Assembly: GCA_947471745.1 (NCBI GenBank) | Contig: CANJKZ010000395.1 | Coordinates: 1,117,001-1,181,000 of the forward strand | Direction: 5' to 3' | Length of the DNA: 64,000 bases | Origin: Closterium sp. Naga37s-1 | Taxonomy: Eukaryota > Streptophyta > Zygnematophyceae > Desmidiales > Closteriaceae | In this document: in pieces, positions 10,050 to 22,140 of the stretch | Layout of the letters: every line of letters starts with the position of its first letter | Numbering within the stretch: position 1 is the first letter of the stretch | Program-made: the position numbers and the translations under genes | Notes under the pieces: generated by a model | Databases searched by the model: none | The model's input: only the letters and a program-made list of their open reading frames with translations | Told to the model about the DNA's origin: nothing

Positions 10050-11460
10050 CCACACCTTCACCCTTGTCTCGGGGGCTTCTCGCTTCTTCTTTCGAGACCG
10101 CACCACACTCACGCCGCTTGGCCGGCCAGTTGCGGTCTCTCTGGCAGACCCCTCTGGGGGTCCTGTCCTTGCTCACTTCTCCACTGTCCTCCCGTGTCCG
10201 GCGGCCCCCTCTGGCACCCTGTCTGGTCTTTACCTCCCCTCGTTCTCTACGAACTTGGTGAGTGGTGCTGACCTACAGGATGCGGGGGTTCACCAGTTCA
10301 CTCCTGCGAGTCAGCGGGTGACCCACTGCACGGACGCTCGGACTGGCCGACACCTGGCCACGTTTACCCGTCGGCCGGGGTCGAGCCTGTACACACTGAC
10401 CACTGCGTCTCCTCCAGTCACTGCGTCTGGTCAGGTAGCTGCGTCGGGTCAGGTGTTTGCTGCAGCGTCCAGGTCTGGTCCTGAGTCTGCCCCCTGTTCG
10501 TGTCGCCTCCTGTCTCACGAGACTCTCCTCTGGCACCACCGCCTTGGTCACCCCTCCCTGCTTCGTCTCCGAGGCATGGCCTCCCGTGTCCTTGTCTCTG
10601 GTCTTCCCCGGTCCCTCCCTCCCCTTCCTCCGGGGCCTGGCCCTACCTGCGTCCCCTGTGTCGAGGGGCGGCAGCGGGCTGCCCCTCACTCCTCCCAGTT
10701 TCCTCCGACAGAGGCCCCGCTGCAGACGCTTCACATGGACGTGTGGGGCCCGGCCCGCGTCCGTGGACAGAGTCACGAGCGCTACTTCCTGCTGGTGGTT
10801 GACGACTACTCGCGTTACACCACAGTCTTCCCCTTGCGCAGCAAGGGTGATGTCACTGAGGTGTTGATCGACTGGATCCGCGCAGCTCGTCTCCAGCTCA
10901 GGCAGAGCTTCGGCTCGGACTTTCCTGTTCTGCGTCTGCACTCTGACTGAGGTGGAGAGTTCTCCTCTGGCCTTCTGCGAGCCTACTGTCGTGCACGAGG
11001 CATCCGCCAGACCTTCACGCTTCCGGACTCTCCACAGCAAAATGGGATTGCTGAGCGCCGCATTGGCATGGTCATGGACGTCGCCCGTACGTCCATGATG
11101 CATGCGGCTGCCCCCCATTTTCTGTGGCCGTTTGCGGTTCGGTACGCGGCGCATCAGATCAACCTTCACCCCAGGGTCTCCATGCCGGAGACCTCCCCAG
11201 CCTTGCTGTGGACGGGGAAGGTTGGCGATGCGTCTGCGTTCCGTGTCTGGGGATCTCGGGCGTTTGTCCGCGACTTGTCTACGGACAAGCTGTCCCCTCG
11301 TGCTGCTCCTTGCGTCTTCCTTGGCTTCCCCCCTGACGTGCCAGGGTGGCAGTTCTACCACCCCACCTCTCGCCGTGTTCTGTCCTCCCAGGACGTCACG
11401 TTTGACGAGTCGGTCCCCTACTACCGCCTCTTCCCCTACCGCACTCCGTCCCTCCCCCCG
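10050..11460 (+). other. Copia-1 protease and integrase region
   Basis: An aspartic-protease-like segment near 10060-10120 is followed by a GAG-pre-integrase segment (LLWHHRLGHPSLLRLRGMAS, about 10530) with a CVPCVEGRQR zinc half. The integrase core follows (HMDVWGPARVRG, YFLLVVDDYSRYTTVFPL). It is typical of the Copia order, with integrase ahead of reverse transcriptase. Confidence 0.85.
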
Positions 11461-11579
11461 CCACCGCTCTTCCTTGTACCAGGTCCCCCCCCGGTAGACC
11501 CCCTCCCCCCTCAGGGTCCTGCCCCTTCAGGTGTGTCCCAGGTAGACGCAGTCGAGCCTGTCGAGGTTACTAGTGACTC

Positions 11580-12240
11580 GGGTGCTGCTGAGGGTGCTGA
11601 GCCAGGGGGTGCTGACTCTGGGGGTGCTGAGCGTGTGGGTGCTACGCCTGGGGGTCCTGAGCCTGGGGGTGCTGAGCCTGGGGGTGCTACTACTGGGGGT
11701 ACTGAGCCTGGGGGTGCTGAGCCTGGGGGTGCTACGCCTGGGGGTGCTGAGCCTGGGGGTGCCACGCCTGGAGGTGCTGAGCTTGGGGGTGCGGAGCTTG
11801 AGGGAGCTGGGCCTGCTCGTGTGGCGTCTGGCGGTGCTGAGCCTGGAGGTTCTCCGGGTGCTTCGTCTCGGCGGGAGCCACTCTCTCCACAGGAGCTGCG
11901 CGAGTGGTTTGCCCGGCCCTGGAGGCGTGCTGCTGGAGCTGGAGGTTCGTCGGCTGCTGAGGGTGCTGGTGCCGCGGGTCCCGGAGGTGCTCGTACTGGG
12001 AGTACTGGAGCTGCTGGGCCTGCGGGTACGACTGGAGCTGGAGCTGCTGAGGGTGTTGGCGCTGAGGCTACTGCTGTCGGTCCTGGAGGCGGTCCTGCTG
12101 GGGGTGCTACTGGTGCTGCTGGAGGTACTGGAGCTGGAGGTGCTGCTGGCGCTGGTGCTGCCGCTGGGGGTACTGGTGCTGTCCCTGCTGTGTCTGGAGT
12201 CGCCGTGCGGCCTAGGCCGTACTTCGTTCCGCTCCTTCAG
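11580..12240 (+). repeat. Copia-1 integrase-RT linker: 15-bp PGGAE-coding repeat and Gly/Ala-rich tract
   Basis: Tandem units of GGTGCTGAGCCTGGG encode GAEPG repeats from about 11580 to 11830. They grade into a glycine/alanine/valine-rich stretch to about 12240. The same linker repeat occurs in Copia-4 (38455-38640). The triplet period keeps it translatable. Confidence 0.8.
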
Positions 12241-12899
12241 CAGGTTCTTGGTCTCCCGCCTTCTACTGGTCCTCCTCCTCCCTTAGAGTGTCCACAGCCT
12301 GTCCCGTCACAGTTACAGTTACAGCCGGCCTCCCCACTGCCCGCTCCTTCTCCCTACACTGGTCCTACTGGAGGTCTTGCTGAGCGTCGTGAGCCTGCGT
12401 CTCGCCCTACGTCGCCTGTCCGTGCTGCTCGCACTAGTGGTCGTGGTTCGCGTCAGCGTCCTCCTCCTGTCCCTGGCACGCACCGGATGTCTCTGCGTCC
12501 GTCCACTGCTCCTCTGCGTGCCCCTTTGCCTTCTCCTCCTGAGTCCTCTCTTCCTGCTCTTCCTGACCCGGAGTCGGACTCTCTTCGTGCTGCCAGTCCT
12601 ACTGTCACGCGTCTCCTTGCTACTGTTGTCACTGACCCTTCCTTTGAGTCCACTGCTGCGTCTGCCCTAGTTACTGAGCTCGTCAACTTTGCTGCTCGCT
12701 GTCGTCTAGACTACGCTGCTAGTCTTGTTGCTGAGTCTGAGTCTGTCTGTCCTCCGTCCGTCGGGGGTGAGTGTGCCCTTGGCACGGACGTCCTTGAGGA
12801 CAGGCAGGAGGAGTTCCAGTGTTTGGCTGCTGCTTCACCTCATCTCGTGTCCGTACTGCTTACCCCTGAGGGAGACCCGGATGCACTTGACATCCCGAC

Positions 12900-14472
12900 T
12901 CCGCGCTCTTACGCGGAGGCGATAGAGGGTCCCTACTCCTCTCAGTGGCAGGCAGCTATGGACGCAGAGATGGCTTCCTGGAAGTCCACAGGCACCTACG
13001 TTGACGAGGTTCCCCCGCCTGGGGCGAACATCGTCAGTGGCATGTGGATTTTCAGGGTGAAGCGGCCGCCGGGTTCTCCGCCTGTCTTCAAGGCGCGTTA
13101 CGTGGCTCGTGGCTTCAGTCAGCGGCAGGGAGTTGACTACTTTCAGACCTTCTCTCCCACCCCGAAGATGACCACTCTTCGGGTACTGCTGCACATAGCT
13201 GCTCACCGCGACTACGAGCTGCACTCTCTTGACTTCAGCACTGCTTTCTTGCAGGGCAGCCTGCACGAGGAGATCTGGCTGCGTCGCCCACCTGGCTTCA
13301 CTGGGTCCTTTCCTCCTGGCACCCAGTGGAGCCTCCGGCGGCCAGTCTACGGTCTCCGCCAGGCACCGCGTGAGTGGCACGACACACTGAGGACTACACT
13401 TGCGGCTCTTGGGTTTGCTCCCTCTACTGCCGACCCGTCGCTGTTTCTGCGCACCGACACTTCTTTGCCGCCGTTCTACATCCTCGTGTACGTCGACGAC
13501 TTGGTCTTCGCCACAGCTGACACTGCTGGACTCGCCCACGTGAAGTCCGAGCTGCAGAAGAGACACACGTGCACAGACCTGGGTGAACTGCGTAGCTACC
13601 TTGGCTTGCAGATCACCCGGGACAGAGCACGCCGCACCATTACCCTGACTCAGTCACACATGGTGCAGCAGGTCCTTCAGCGCTTCGGCTTCACGTACTC
13701 CTCGCCTCAGGCCACTCCTCTGCCTACCCGCCACTCGCTCTCAGCTCTGCCTTCGGATGAGTCCGTAGAGTCGGGTGGCCCGTACCCAGAGCTTGTTGGC
13801 TGCCTCATGTACCTGATGACCTGCACACGACCTGACCTTGCATACCCTCTTAGCATTCTTGCACGCTATGTTGCTCCTGGGAGACACAGACCGGAGCACA
13901 TGGCTGCAGCGAAGAGGGTGTTGCGCTACTTGTGCAGTACGTCGGGCATGGGGCTTGTGCTTGGAGGGCAGAGTCCAGTGGTACTCACTGGGCACGCAGA
14001 CGCTTCTTGGGCTGACGACCAGGCTACGCAGCGGTCGTCACAGGGTTACACCTTCAGCCTTGGTTCCGGCTCTGTTTCGTGGCGGGCTACCCGCTCGTCT
14101 TCTGTTCTCGGCTCCAGTTGTGAGGCTGAGATCTACGCCGGGGCCATGGCTGCACAGGAGCTTCGCTGGCTCACCTACCTGCTGACTGACCTCGGAGAGC
14201 CGCCTCGTTCTCCTCCAGTGCTGTACGTAGACAACAAGGCCATGCTGGCCTTGTGTCGAGAGCAGAGACTGGAGCACAGAACGAAGCACATTGCTCTCCG
14301 CTACTTCCTTGCTCGTGAGCTACAGCAGCGTGGTCAGCTGCGGCTTGCGTACGTGGCCTCTGAGGCCATTACTGCTGATATCTTTACCAAGGCACTTGCG
14401 CCTTGTGATCATCAGCGCTTCTGTACTCAGCTGGGTCTTGTGCCTACCTTGCCTCACTTGCTCACCCCTTGA
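12900..14472 (+). other. Copia-1 reverse transcriptase and RNase H region
   Basis: Copia reverse transcriptase with MWIFRVKRPPGSPPVFKARY, LDFSTAFLQGSLHEEIW, VYGLRQAPREWHD and the catalytic YVDDLVF box. RNase H follows with HADASWADD, SSCEAEIYA, LYVDNKAM and the C-terminal TADIFTKAL. It makes cDNA from element RNA inside the particle. Confidence 0.92.
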
Positions 14473-14679
14473 CCTTGTTTGTACTGTTGCATATATATAT
14501 ACACCTGCTCTTGCTTGTCTAGCCTTATATATATATGTAATCCTGCATGTGAACTGGCCTTGTGGCCTTGAACTTGTGCTCGGAATGTGTGGTGACTTTG
14601 TGATCCACCCTGAGCTTGTTTTGCTTTGCTTGACTGGTCTTGTGACCCCTTGTTCTCCCCCACTTTGCCTATGGGGGTG

Positions 14680-14805
14680 TGTCAGATTTATATGACATAG
14701 CTACTGTAGGCCATAGTGGGGTAGCACATATGGGGTACAGTTTTCCTAGGGTTTGCATTTGTAACCAACTTTCCCTTAGTCATTTTCATTCCTCGTTTCT
14801 TCTCA
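14680..14805 (+). repeat. Copia-1 3' LTR
   Basis: A 126-bp repeat matching 7356-7481 with one difference. It is preceded by the ATGGGGGTG polypurine tract and followed by the CTACA target duplication. Confidence 0.95.
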
Positions 14806-14810
14806 CTACA

Positions 14811-15239
14811 CGCAGGGTCAGACAAGCCGGGCACCGTGATTCGTCCGGGTGCTTCCAAACACATCGACAGCCCTGTTCCTAGATGTAAAGGCAATTGCGA
14901 ACTGCTGCGGTGGCTGCGATAAACTCAGCTTTGGCTGGAGAGAGCGCCAATATTTATTGTTTATAGGAATTCCAGGAAATTGGTCAGGTCGTCTCGAGTT
15001 GGAACAAAAATACTGTTTGTGATCGTCAGCTTGCAGGGCCAGCAGCATGGTCAGCGACAAAGTTGAATGATCGGGTCGTGATTGTGGAGTAGGTGAGTCA
15101 GATGCGTGGGGTGGAGACGAAATACTGCAGTGCTCGATGCAGATCCAACATGTTCTCCCCTTCAGGTCGCTTGGAGAACTGAGCGAGCTGGCTAGAAATG
15201 TAGGATAGGTCGGGCTGTTAGAATGAGAAACAACGGAAT
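14811..15239. other. unassigned DNA between Copia-1 and Copia-2
   Basis: No gene or repeat recognised. It is the direct continuation of the sequence left of 7356 before Copia-1 inserted. Confidence 0.4.
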
Positions 15240-18200
15240 GATGCAGTGCCACTTGCGGGGCGCCTGACGCCGACCGTAGAATGGCCGCCGGAGTCTCCAC
15301 GGGGTACCCTCAGGAAACGACATAGTGAAGCCAGGTGGGCGGCGCAGCCAGATCTCCTCGTGGAGGCTGCCCTACATGAAGGCCATGGAGAAGTCGAGCG
15401 AGTGCAGCTCGTAGTCACGCTGTGCTGCAACGTGCAGTAACACCCGAAGAGTTGTCATCTACGGGGTGGGGGAGAAGGTATGGGAGGAGTCCACCCCCTC
15501 ACGCTGACTGAAACATCGTGCAACGTAACGCGCCTTGAAGGCAGGTGGTGAACCCGACGGCCGCTTCACCCTGAAGATCCACATGCCACTAACGACGTTC
15601 GCCCCACGTGGTGGGACTGCGTCGACGTAGGTGCCACTGGACTTCCAGGATGCCATCTCTGCTTCCATAGCTGTCTGCCACTGAGAAGGATAGGCAGCGT
15701 CAGAAACGAGACTCGCAAGGTAGTCAAGGCGGCAAGTAGCAGCAAAGTCAGTGAGCCCAGCGACCACGGCAACCGCTGAAGCCGACGAAAAAGTAGGGCC
15801 AGTCACAAGCGTAGCAAGACAACGAGTGACAGTCGGATTGGCAACATGAGCAAGGTCAGACAGAGGGTTAAGAACGTCAGGAAGAGAAGACAGGGGAGGC
15901 ACCGACAGGACAACAGGCTGCGAAACAGAGGAAAGACGAAGTGCCATGGTGCGAGTACTGGGAATAGGTGGAGGGCGAACACGAGAGAGACGAGGACGAG
16001 CAACAGGTGAGGTAGCACGAGACGCAGGCTCCCGACTCTCGGTCGGGGAGACAGACAACGGGGAGTAACGAGGAGGAGCGGGCAGAGGGGAGTCAGGCGG
16101 CAACAGTTCCTGAGACAGGTCAGGCGGCGGAAACAACAGAGGAGGAGTAGTACCAGTGGTCGTCGGCTCAGCAGAGGCAGACGGGAGTCTGAGAAGGTGG
16201 CGAAGCGCCGACTCAGGTAGCGACGACGTCTGCTGCTCCCAGAACAACGGCCGCTGCGGCAGCGACTGCAGCGCACCCCCAGACCCAGCTCCTCAAGCAC
16301 TAACACTAGGACCGCAAGTCCCAGGAATGCCTCCAGCTCCAGCACCACCAACACCCTTAGAGTCAGCACCTCCAGCTCCAGTACCTCCAGCTCCAGCACC
16401 AGTACTGGCAGCACCCCCAGCTGCAGGACCTCCAGAGACAGCACCCCCAGAACCTCCAGCAGCAGCACCAGGAAGGGGGAGCGACGACGACTGCTGCTCC
16501 CAGAACAACGGCCGCTGCGGCAGTGGCTGCAACGCACCCCCAGCCCCCCCAGCAGTAGCACCCTCGACCCCACCAACACGAGGACCCTCAGCACCCCCAG
16601 AGTCAGCACCCCCAACAACACCAGGGCCCCCGGAGTCCACAGCGATAGGCTGCAGTAGAGGCAGAGACGACTGCGTCGAAAAACCAAAAGGTGCCTCCAG
16701 GCGCGGCGGGCGGCGAGAGGCCGCTGTGTCATCAGCAGCAGGGTCACCCACTTCAGCCAGGCCAGAGGAGTATGAGGATACCTCCAAAGGCACTATCGAG
16801 GGGAATGGGGTGACGTGAGACACACCTGAAGGAGCAGGACGAGGGGGGAGGGGGTCTACCTGAGGCGGACTGGGAAGCAAGAAGAGAGGCGAGGGGGGGC
16901 ACGTGGCAGCTGCGGTGGGGTTGAGACGGTAATAGCAGACCGACTCATCAAAGGTGACGTCTCGGGAGGAAAGGACGCGACGGGTGGCTGGGTGGTAAAA
17001 CGGCCAGTCAGGGGCGTCGGTGGGAAAGCCAAGGAAGACGCAACAAACAGTGCGTGGAGAGAGCTTGTCCGCGGTAGGATCACGGACAAGAGCAAGCGAG
17101 CCCCAAACCCGAAACAACGACGCATCGCTCACCTCCCCCGTCCAAAGGAGGATAGGCGAGGCCTCTGGCTGTGAAACACGGGGCCAAATATTGGGCTAAT
17201 GCGCGGCGTATCGGACCGCAGACGACCACAGGAAATGGGGATCAGCCGCATGGATCATGGAGGTGCGGGCAACCTCTATGAGTAGGCCAATGCGGCGCTC
17301 AGCGATCCCATTCTCCTGTGGAGAGGCCGGAAGCGTGAACGACTCGGTGATGCCCTCCTCACGACAGAAGTCCTCAAGGAGACCGGAGGAAAACTCACCC
17401 CCACGGTCAGCGTGCAGACGAAGCATTGGGAGGTCGTGCCGGAAATGAGCTCTCTGCTGGAGACGAACAGCGCGGATCGAAGGGATCAAAACACCACGGA
17501 CGTCGCCCTTATGCTATAAGGGAAACACCATGGTGTAGCGCGTGAAGTCGTCGACATCCAGCAGAAAGTAACGCTCCCGGCACGGCCCATGGACGGGGGC
17601 GGGGCCCCACACGTCCATGTGCAGCGTCTGCAGAGGAGTGCACGGCGGCACAAGCGACGGCGGGGGCATGGTCTATGGGAGGCCGGACCAAGGTGACGCG
17701 AATGCATGCTGCTGAGGCACGGAAGGGAGGGGTGACCAAGACGGTGGTGCCAGAGGAGAGACTGGTGCGTGAGCAACCGACACGAGCAAGTCGCCGCTAC
17801 CTGACCTGACGCAGCCACCTGAGGGGACTCAGTGTGCAGTGTGTACAGTCCAGACCCAGGCCTCCGTGTGAACGTGGCAAGGTGGTCTCCAGTCTCTGTG
17901 TCCGTACTGATCGCCACGCGCTCGCCCCCAGGAATCGTGGTGGTGACCAACAGATCATGGAGGTGACCGATACTCACCAAGTTCGTAGCGAACAAGGGGA
18001 GGTGGAGACATGTGAGGGAGCCAGAGGGGACAGAGGTGGGGTCGGCCAGAGTGACAGGGACAGGTGCCGAGAGTGGAGTGACGGTGGTGCAGTCGCGAAA
18101 GAAGCACCGAGTCGCGCCGGAGTCCAGTGTGAACGAGAGCAACACCTCCGCAGGAACTGCACCTGTGCTAGCAGGCTCACAAGCACCTACAGTAGCATCC

Positions 18201-19265
18201 TCTACACATACTGACCTAGGCACACTGGAATAATAGTCACCCTAAGTACTAGCACCAACAGCATACATGCCTACAGAAATCTTGTTCCAATCAAGAGAAA
18301 AGATATCAACGCCCCTCTTGAGCAATCCTAACCAGTCGGGGACCCTGGCCTGCTCACCAAACTCGCCGCGGAAGGCGTCCTCGAGGCGGCAGAAGCAGCG
18401 ACCCTCACCTTGCCCCATCTTGCCGCAGACGACGCCGAATAGACGGCCAGTGCCACGCATGTACGGGCAAGGACCAATAACCGAGCCACTGCCGCCGCTG
18501 AAGCCTCGCTGAGCAACGCTCTCACGAAGCTGTTGCGGCGAGGGAGTCTCCTGCTGACGTAGCTGCTGCTGCTGCTGCTGCAGTCCACCCCCAGAACCGC
18601 CACCTCCACCTGCTGCTCCACCAGACACAGCTCCACTAGATGCCGCACCTGTGCCACCACCCCCGCCAGCTCCACCACGACCACCACCCCCACCCCCTCC
18701 GCCACCCCCGCCACCCCCGTCACCCCCACCACCCCCGTCTCCCCCACCGCCTCCGCCACCTCCACCATCCCCACCACCCCCACTCCTCTTATCCCCACCC
18801 CTGTTGCGCCCCCCGCTAGGAGCGGACGCTGCGCCGACCTCCTCAGCACCGAGGAAGTCAACAGCAGCAGCAGAGGCAACAGAGGACGCTGGAAGGGAGG
18901 GAGTGTACCCCTCAACGATGGAGGAGCTGGGGCTGCCACGGGAGGCAGCGACAGCGCGGGCACTGGTCTCGGCCTCAAGGAGACGAGTCTCAAACGAGGC
19001 AAGGGTTAGACTAGTGGGGTATAGGGAGAGGAAGTGGTCTCAAACAGCTCGAAGGGTGTCAGGGAGGTGAGTCACGAGGAAGTACAGAGTGAGGTACATG
19101 GGGGGCTGGTTCTCAGCCAAAATCTCTGGCCGGAGAGCAGCACGGCAGCGAGAGTCAAGGGAGCGCAGATGGGTCATGAGGTTAGCTACAGCGGTGAAGT
19201 CTGACAGCTCAGGGAAGAGAAACGCCAGCGCAAGACGACCTAGGGTGGCAGAAGAGGGGAGGAGT
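15240..19265 (-). mobile_element. Copia-2: old, truncated Copia copy without visible LTRs
   Basis: Read on the minus strand the order is gag with a glycine tract (about 18640-18800), protease-like SFTLDSGATRCFFRD (about 18120), GAG-pre-integrase LLWHHRLGHPSLP (about 17730), integrase (17196-17600), linker, and the start of reverse transcriptase (VVSGMWIFRVKRPSGSPP near 15590). It is related to Copia-1 and Copia-4. Neither LTR was found. It is broken many times, much older than Copia-1. Confidence 0.85.
16226..16535 (-). repeat. duplicated segment in the Copia-2 linker
   Basis: A GCTGCTCCCAGAACAACGG-containing stretch of about 45 bp occurs at about 16226-16270 and again at about 16489-16535, separated by alanine/proline-coding low-complexity DNA. 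It is a local duplication within the integrase-RT linker. Confidence 0.6.
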
Positions 19266-20372
19266 AGCGCTTAACCACATCGTCTCTTTAACTTACCTTG
19301 CTTGCAGATTTCTGATTACCTCAATTATTTACCTGTTCGGTGATAAACCTGATTTTTTTAGGTTAAAGACGTCTAGGCATCTAGGCACAACAATGAACCA
19401 GATCAGCAGTAGGGAGCACGCCACCTTGCCAAAGCGCGCCCGCCACATATAACCTCTGCACACGTTTAATCGCAACACCAGCTCGCGCCCCACCACGCAG
19501 CTGCGTGCGCGCCTCATCGCGGTTGCACGCACGACACTACGCTATAGTACGTGCTGCTTCGTAGCAGTGTGCACTCGTCACTGCGTCGCAGTAGCGTGCG
19601 ACAAGGCTGCAGCGCGAGCCACAACGAAGCTGCACGCAGAACGACGCTGCTACACGAGCGCCCATTGGTAGTTGCTGGCGCGCGTGAAAGGGCAGCTGCA
19701 AAATCTTCTTATTGCGCTTTGAGAGCGCCCTCCAAATGGCAGCTCTGCACATGGGGAAGCACTTCTGTAAAGTGCGAGTTTACTGTTGAGCGCGCACTTT
19801 GCTGGCGTGACATGTGTAGCAATGATAACCGCCCCCCCACCCATTCCTCTACGCACGATTAAGTGATGTGTGAGACCGCGCAAGTCGCGAGGGGGGAAGG
19901 GGGGGAGGAGGGGATGAGCAAGGCCGAGCTCTTCATGGTGCCTCCCTCGCCCAACTTCCCTCTCCAGAGGCTGGAACGAACTCTAAGCTAGGGAGTGCCG
20001 TTCAGGCGCCACTGGGGACTGAGGGCAGGGATGCGGCATTTGACGCCGAGGAGGAGTCTGGGTGGGTGAGGGGTGTTCAGCCATTGTGGGTCCCTAGGCC
20101 CACGCATCTGGGAGCTAACGCGGATGAGGATTACGCTCCCATTGCAACTGAACTTGCAGCGGTAGAGGCTTCTGACTACGAGGGTGGTGATGATGAGGTG
20201 CGGGACAAGGGGTTGAGGGACTTGGAGGAGGGATACGAGGGGACAGGGCTGGACGTGGGCGAGGCCGTGGAGGGGGACGGGTCGGTCGCAATAGGGTCGT
20301 GTTAGTGGACAACCTTTAGGAGCTGATGTGGGCCGCAGTGAGGGGTGAGCATGCTGTCTGGATTGTGGAGCC
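19266..20372. other. unassigned region left of Gypsy-A
   Basis: 19266-19870 shows no gene; it has GC-rich stretches with repeated GCGCGC words. 19874-20305 holds the open frame listed separately. The bases AGCC at 20369-20372 are the likely left target duplication of Gypsy-A. Confidence 0.4.
19874..20305 (+). CDS. unrecognised acidic open frame, possible last exon
   Basis: A 144-codon frame runs from after a stop at 19871 to the stop at 20303-20305, with no internal ATG near its start; a GTG lies at 20066. The C-terminal half is acidic (NADEDYAPIATELAAVEASD, GGDDEVRDKG). If real it would be a 3' exon whose acceptor I cannot place. It matches no family I recognise. Chance openness in GC-rich DNA is a fair alternative. 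Confidence 0.25.
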   Translation, partial: DRASREGGRGGGGDEQGRALHGASLAQLPSPEAGTNSKLGSAVQAPLGTEGRDAAFDAEEESGWVRGVQPLWVPRPTHLGANADEDYAPIATELAAVEASDYEGGDDEVRDKGLRDLEEGYEGTGLDVGEAVEGDGSVAIGSC

Positions 20373-20762
20373 TGTCATGCTTTTAATTGTAGGAGTAGAA
20401 GTTGCAATATAAAAACAAGACAAGTAGACAATAGCAAGTAGCGCTAAATAGGAACAGGCGGGAACGGGAAATGTGACGAGCGGGAGAACCAAAGATGGTA
20501 GCGAAGAGTTGGAACCGTTGGTGGCAACGGTAACCACATGATGCACACTTAGGCAAGCGGCGGGGTAGGAGTGACTTGCTTGCTTGTTTGTTTCCACTCT
20601 AAGCAAAGAATTGAGCATAGCCAACCTCTAGGGTACTGCGCGCAGAGGAGCCAATCAGAGCAAGCCCATCCTACCCAGTGCTGGTCAGAGGAGAAGAGAG
20701 CCAGCCGAGTTAGCCTTCCTAGAGAGAACGAGAGAGACTGGTCTTCTTGCTAGGAACTTTCA
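20373..20762 (+). repeat. Gypsy-A 5' LTR
   Basis: 390 bp, TGTCATGC to TTTCA, repeated at 27175-27564 with about eight differences. Confidence 0.93.
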
Positions 20763-20793
20763 ACAAACAAGCAAGAAACTGCTTACGCATAGC

Positions 20794-22044
20794 ATGAAGG
20801 ATAGGTTCAAACTGCGATCGGGGCTGCGATACGGAAGCGAGGTTACACAGCCGGCGCCGAGCTGGCGCGCAGAAGCGACTGCCGGGAATGAGGGAGAAGT
20901 TTCAGCATCTACGCATCGAGTGACGCTTCCATCTTCAGACACGTACCGAACCGCGCATCAACGCGAACGTCAACGAGAGAGAGAAATGGACTCAGCCCGA
21001 AACATCGCGTCCGATCCAGGAGAAACCCCGCACGATCTACGATGGGCTAAGGAGGCTAGAGTTAGATGGGAAGATCAGCGACGTGACAACACACCGTCAA
21101 AGATGCCTGGAATGGGAGCAGACGAGACTACGGGACATGCAAACTGGCTGCGCCGTCGTCAGGAAGAAGAATTCCGCTCGCCGAGCAACCGAGAGATCGT
21201 GGAGAGTCGCGCCGCAATGCAACCAGTAACAGTGTCGACCCAAGAATCCCCAAAGGAGAAGAGATGGGCGAATGCGACGCTGCCAAAACTGGAAGTGGCC
21301 GAGCGCTTCACCGGAATCCCCGGGATCGGCCCCACGTTGAAAAACTACCTAATGCAGCTGGAGACAGTGCAGTATTGCTGGGAAAGGGACGGCCTAGATC
21401 CCGCTGAGTTCTTCCGCCGGATGGTGGTGACGCTAATAGGAGAAGCCGAGACTTTCTACCGCATGACGCGCAATGAGATACTAGAAGAGCTGCAGTGTGG
21501 TGAGATTGCGAATCCGACGGCGCGTTTCGTCGAGCTGCTCAAAAAGGAGTTCCTTGGTCAGACTAAGGCGAGGGTAGAAGAGTTCTGGGAGTTTCGGCGC
21601 AAGAGGGATGAGTCTCTCCTGGCTTACTACTGCAGGCTCCGAGAGTTGGCGGAGGACCTGGAGAGCCGAGATGAAAGGTTGCTGGTGCGCAAATTTGTGC
21701 GCGGCCTAGAGGAGGAGCTACGAACGGTGGTGAGAAACACGGTGTACGGAGTCGGAGCAGACATCACCCTCAAGGAGGTGTACGGATTGGCGAAGCGAAC
21801 TGAGCACGCACAGAGGATGTTAGATCTGGAGGATGGAGAGACTCGGGGTAAGCCAAAGACCTCATGGGCGGCAGCTGCCTTGACAGAGGCCCAACCGGGT
21901 GGACTTCCCCGCACAGATATCAGGCGCTGCCACGAATGCGGAGAACCTGGGCACCTCAAGCGGGGCTGCCCGAAGCTGCCGACATGCGGGAACTGCGGGA
22001 GGAAGGGGCATCGGGAGGAAGCTTGCTACAGCCGAAGGAGGTAA
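20794..22044 (+). CDS. Gypsy-A gag with two CCHC zinc knuckles
   Basis: 416 residues from the ATG at 20794. The central part is a retrotransposon gag domain (EEFWEFRRKRDESLLAYYCR, LLVRKFVRGLEEELRTVV). The C-terminus has two tandem knuckles, CHECGEPGHLKRGC and CGNCGRKGHREEAC, which bind RNA. It would assemble the particle. The protease-methyltransferase part follows in the same register. Confidence 0.88.
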   Translation: MKDRFKLRSGLRYGSEVTQPAPSWRAEATAGNEGEVSASTHRVTLPSSDTYRTAHQRERQREREMDSARNIASDPGETPHDLRWAKEARVRWEDQRRDNTPSKMPGMGADETTGHANWLRRRQEEEFRSPSNREIVESRAAMQPVTVSTQESPKEKRWANATLPKLEVAERFTGIPGIGPTLKNYLMQLETVQYCWERDGLDPAEFFRRMVVTLIGEAETFYRMTRNEILEELQCGEIANPTARFVELLKKEFLGQTKARVEEFWEFRRKRDESLLAYYCRLRELAEDLESRDERLLVRKFVRGLEEELRTVVRNTVYGVGADITLKEVYGLAKRTEHAQRMLDLEDGETRGKPKTSWAAAALTEAQPGGLPRTDIRRCHECGEPGHLKRGCPKLPTCGNCGRKGHREEACYSRRR

Positions 22045-22140
22045 GATGAGGCGGGCAGCAGAGAGGAGCTACAGGCGGAAATTAAGAAGCTGCAGCTGAA
22101 ACTGGAGGCGAAGCCCAGGACCGAGCCAAAGGCACGAGCG

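Larger units (their letters stand above)
7356..14805 (+). mobile_element. Copia-1: Ty1/copia LTR retrotransposon, nearly complete, very young
   Basis: The two 126-bp LTRs (7356-7481 and 14680-14805) begin TGTCAG and end CTCA, and I count one difference between them. Perfect 5-bp target duplications CTACA sit at 7351-7355 and 14806-14810. A TGGTATC-type primer site follows the 5' LTR and a GGGGGTG polypurine tract precedes the 3' LTR. Internal order is leader, gag, protease, integrase, glycine/alanine/proline-rich linker, reverse transcriptase and RNase H, the order of Copia. The coding part is broken, with about two breaks. The near-identical LTRs imply a recent insertion. Confidence 0.95.
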
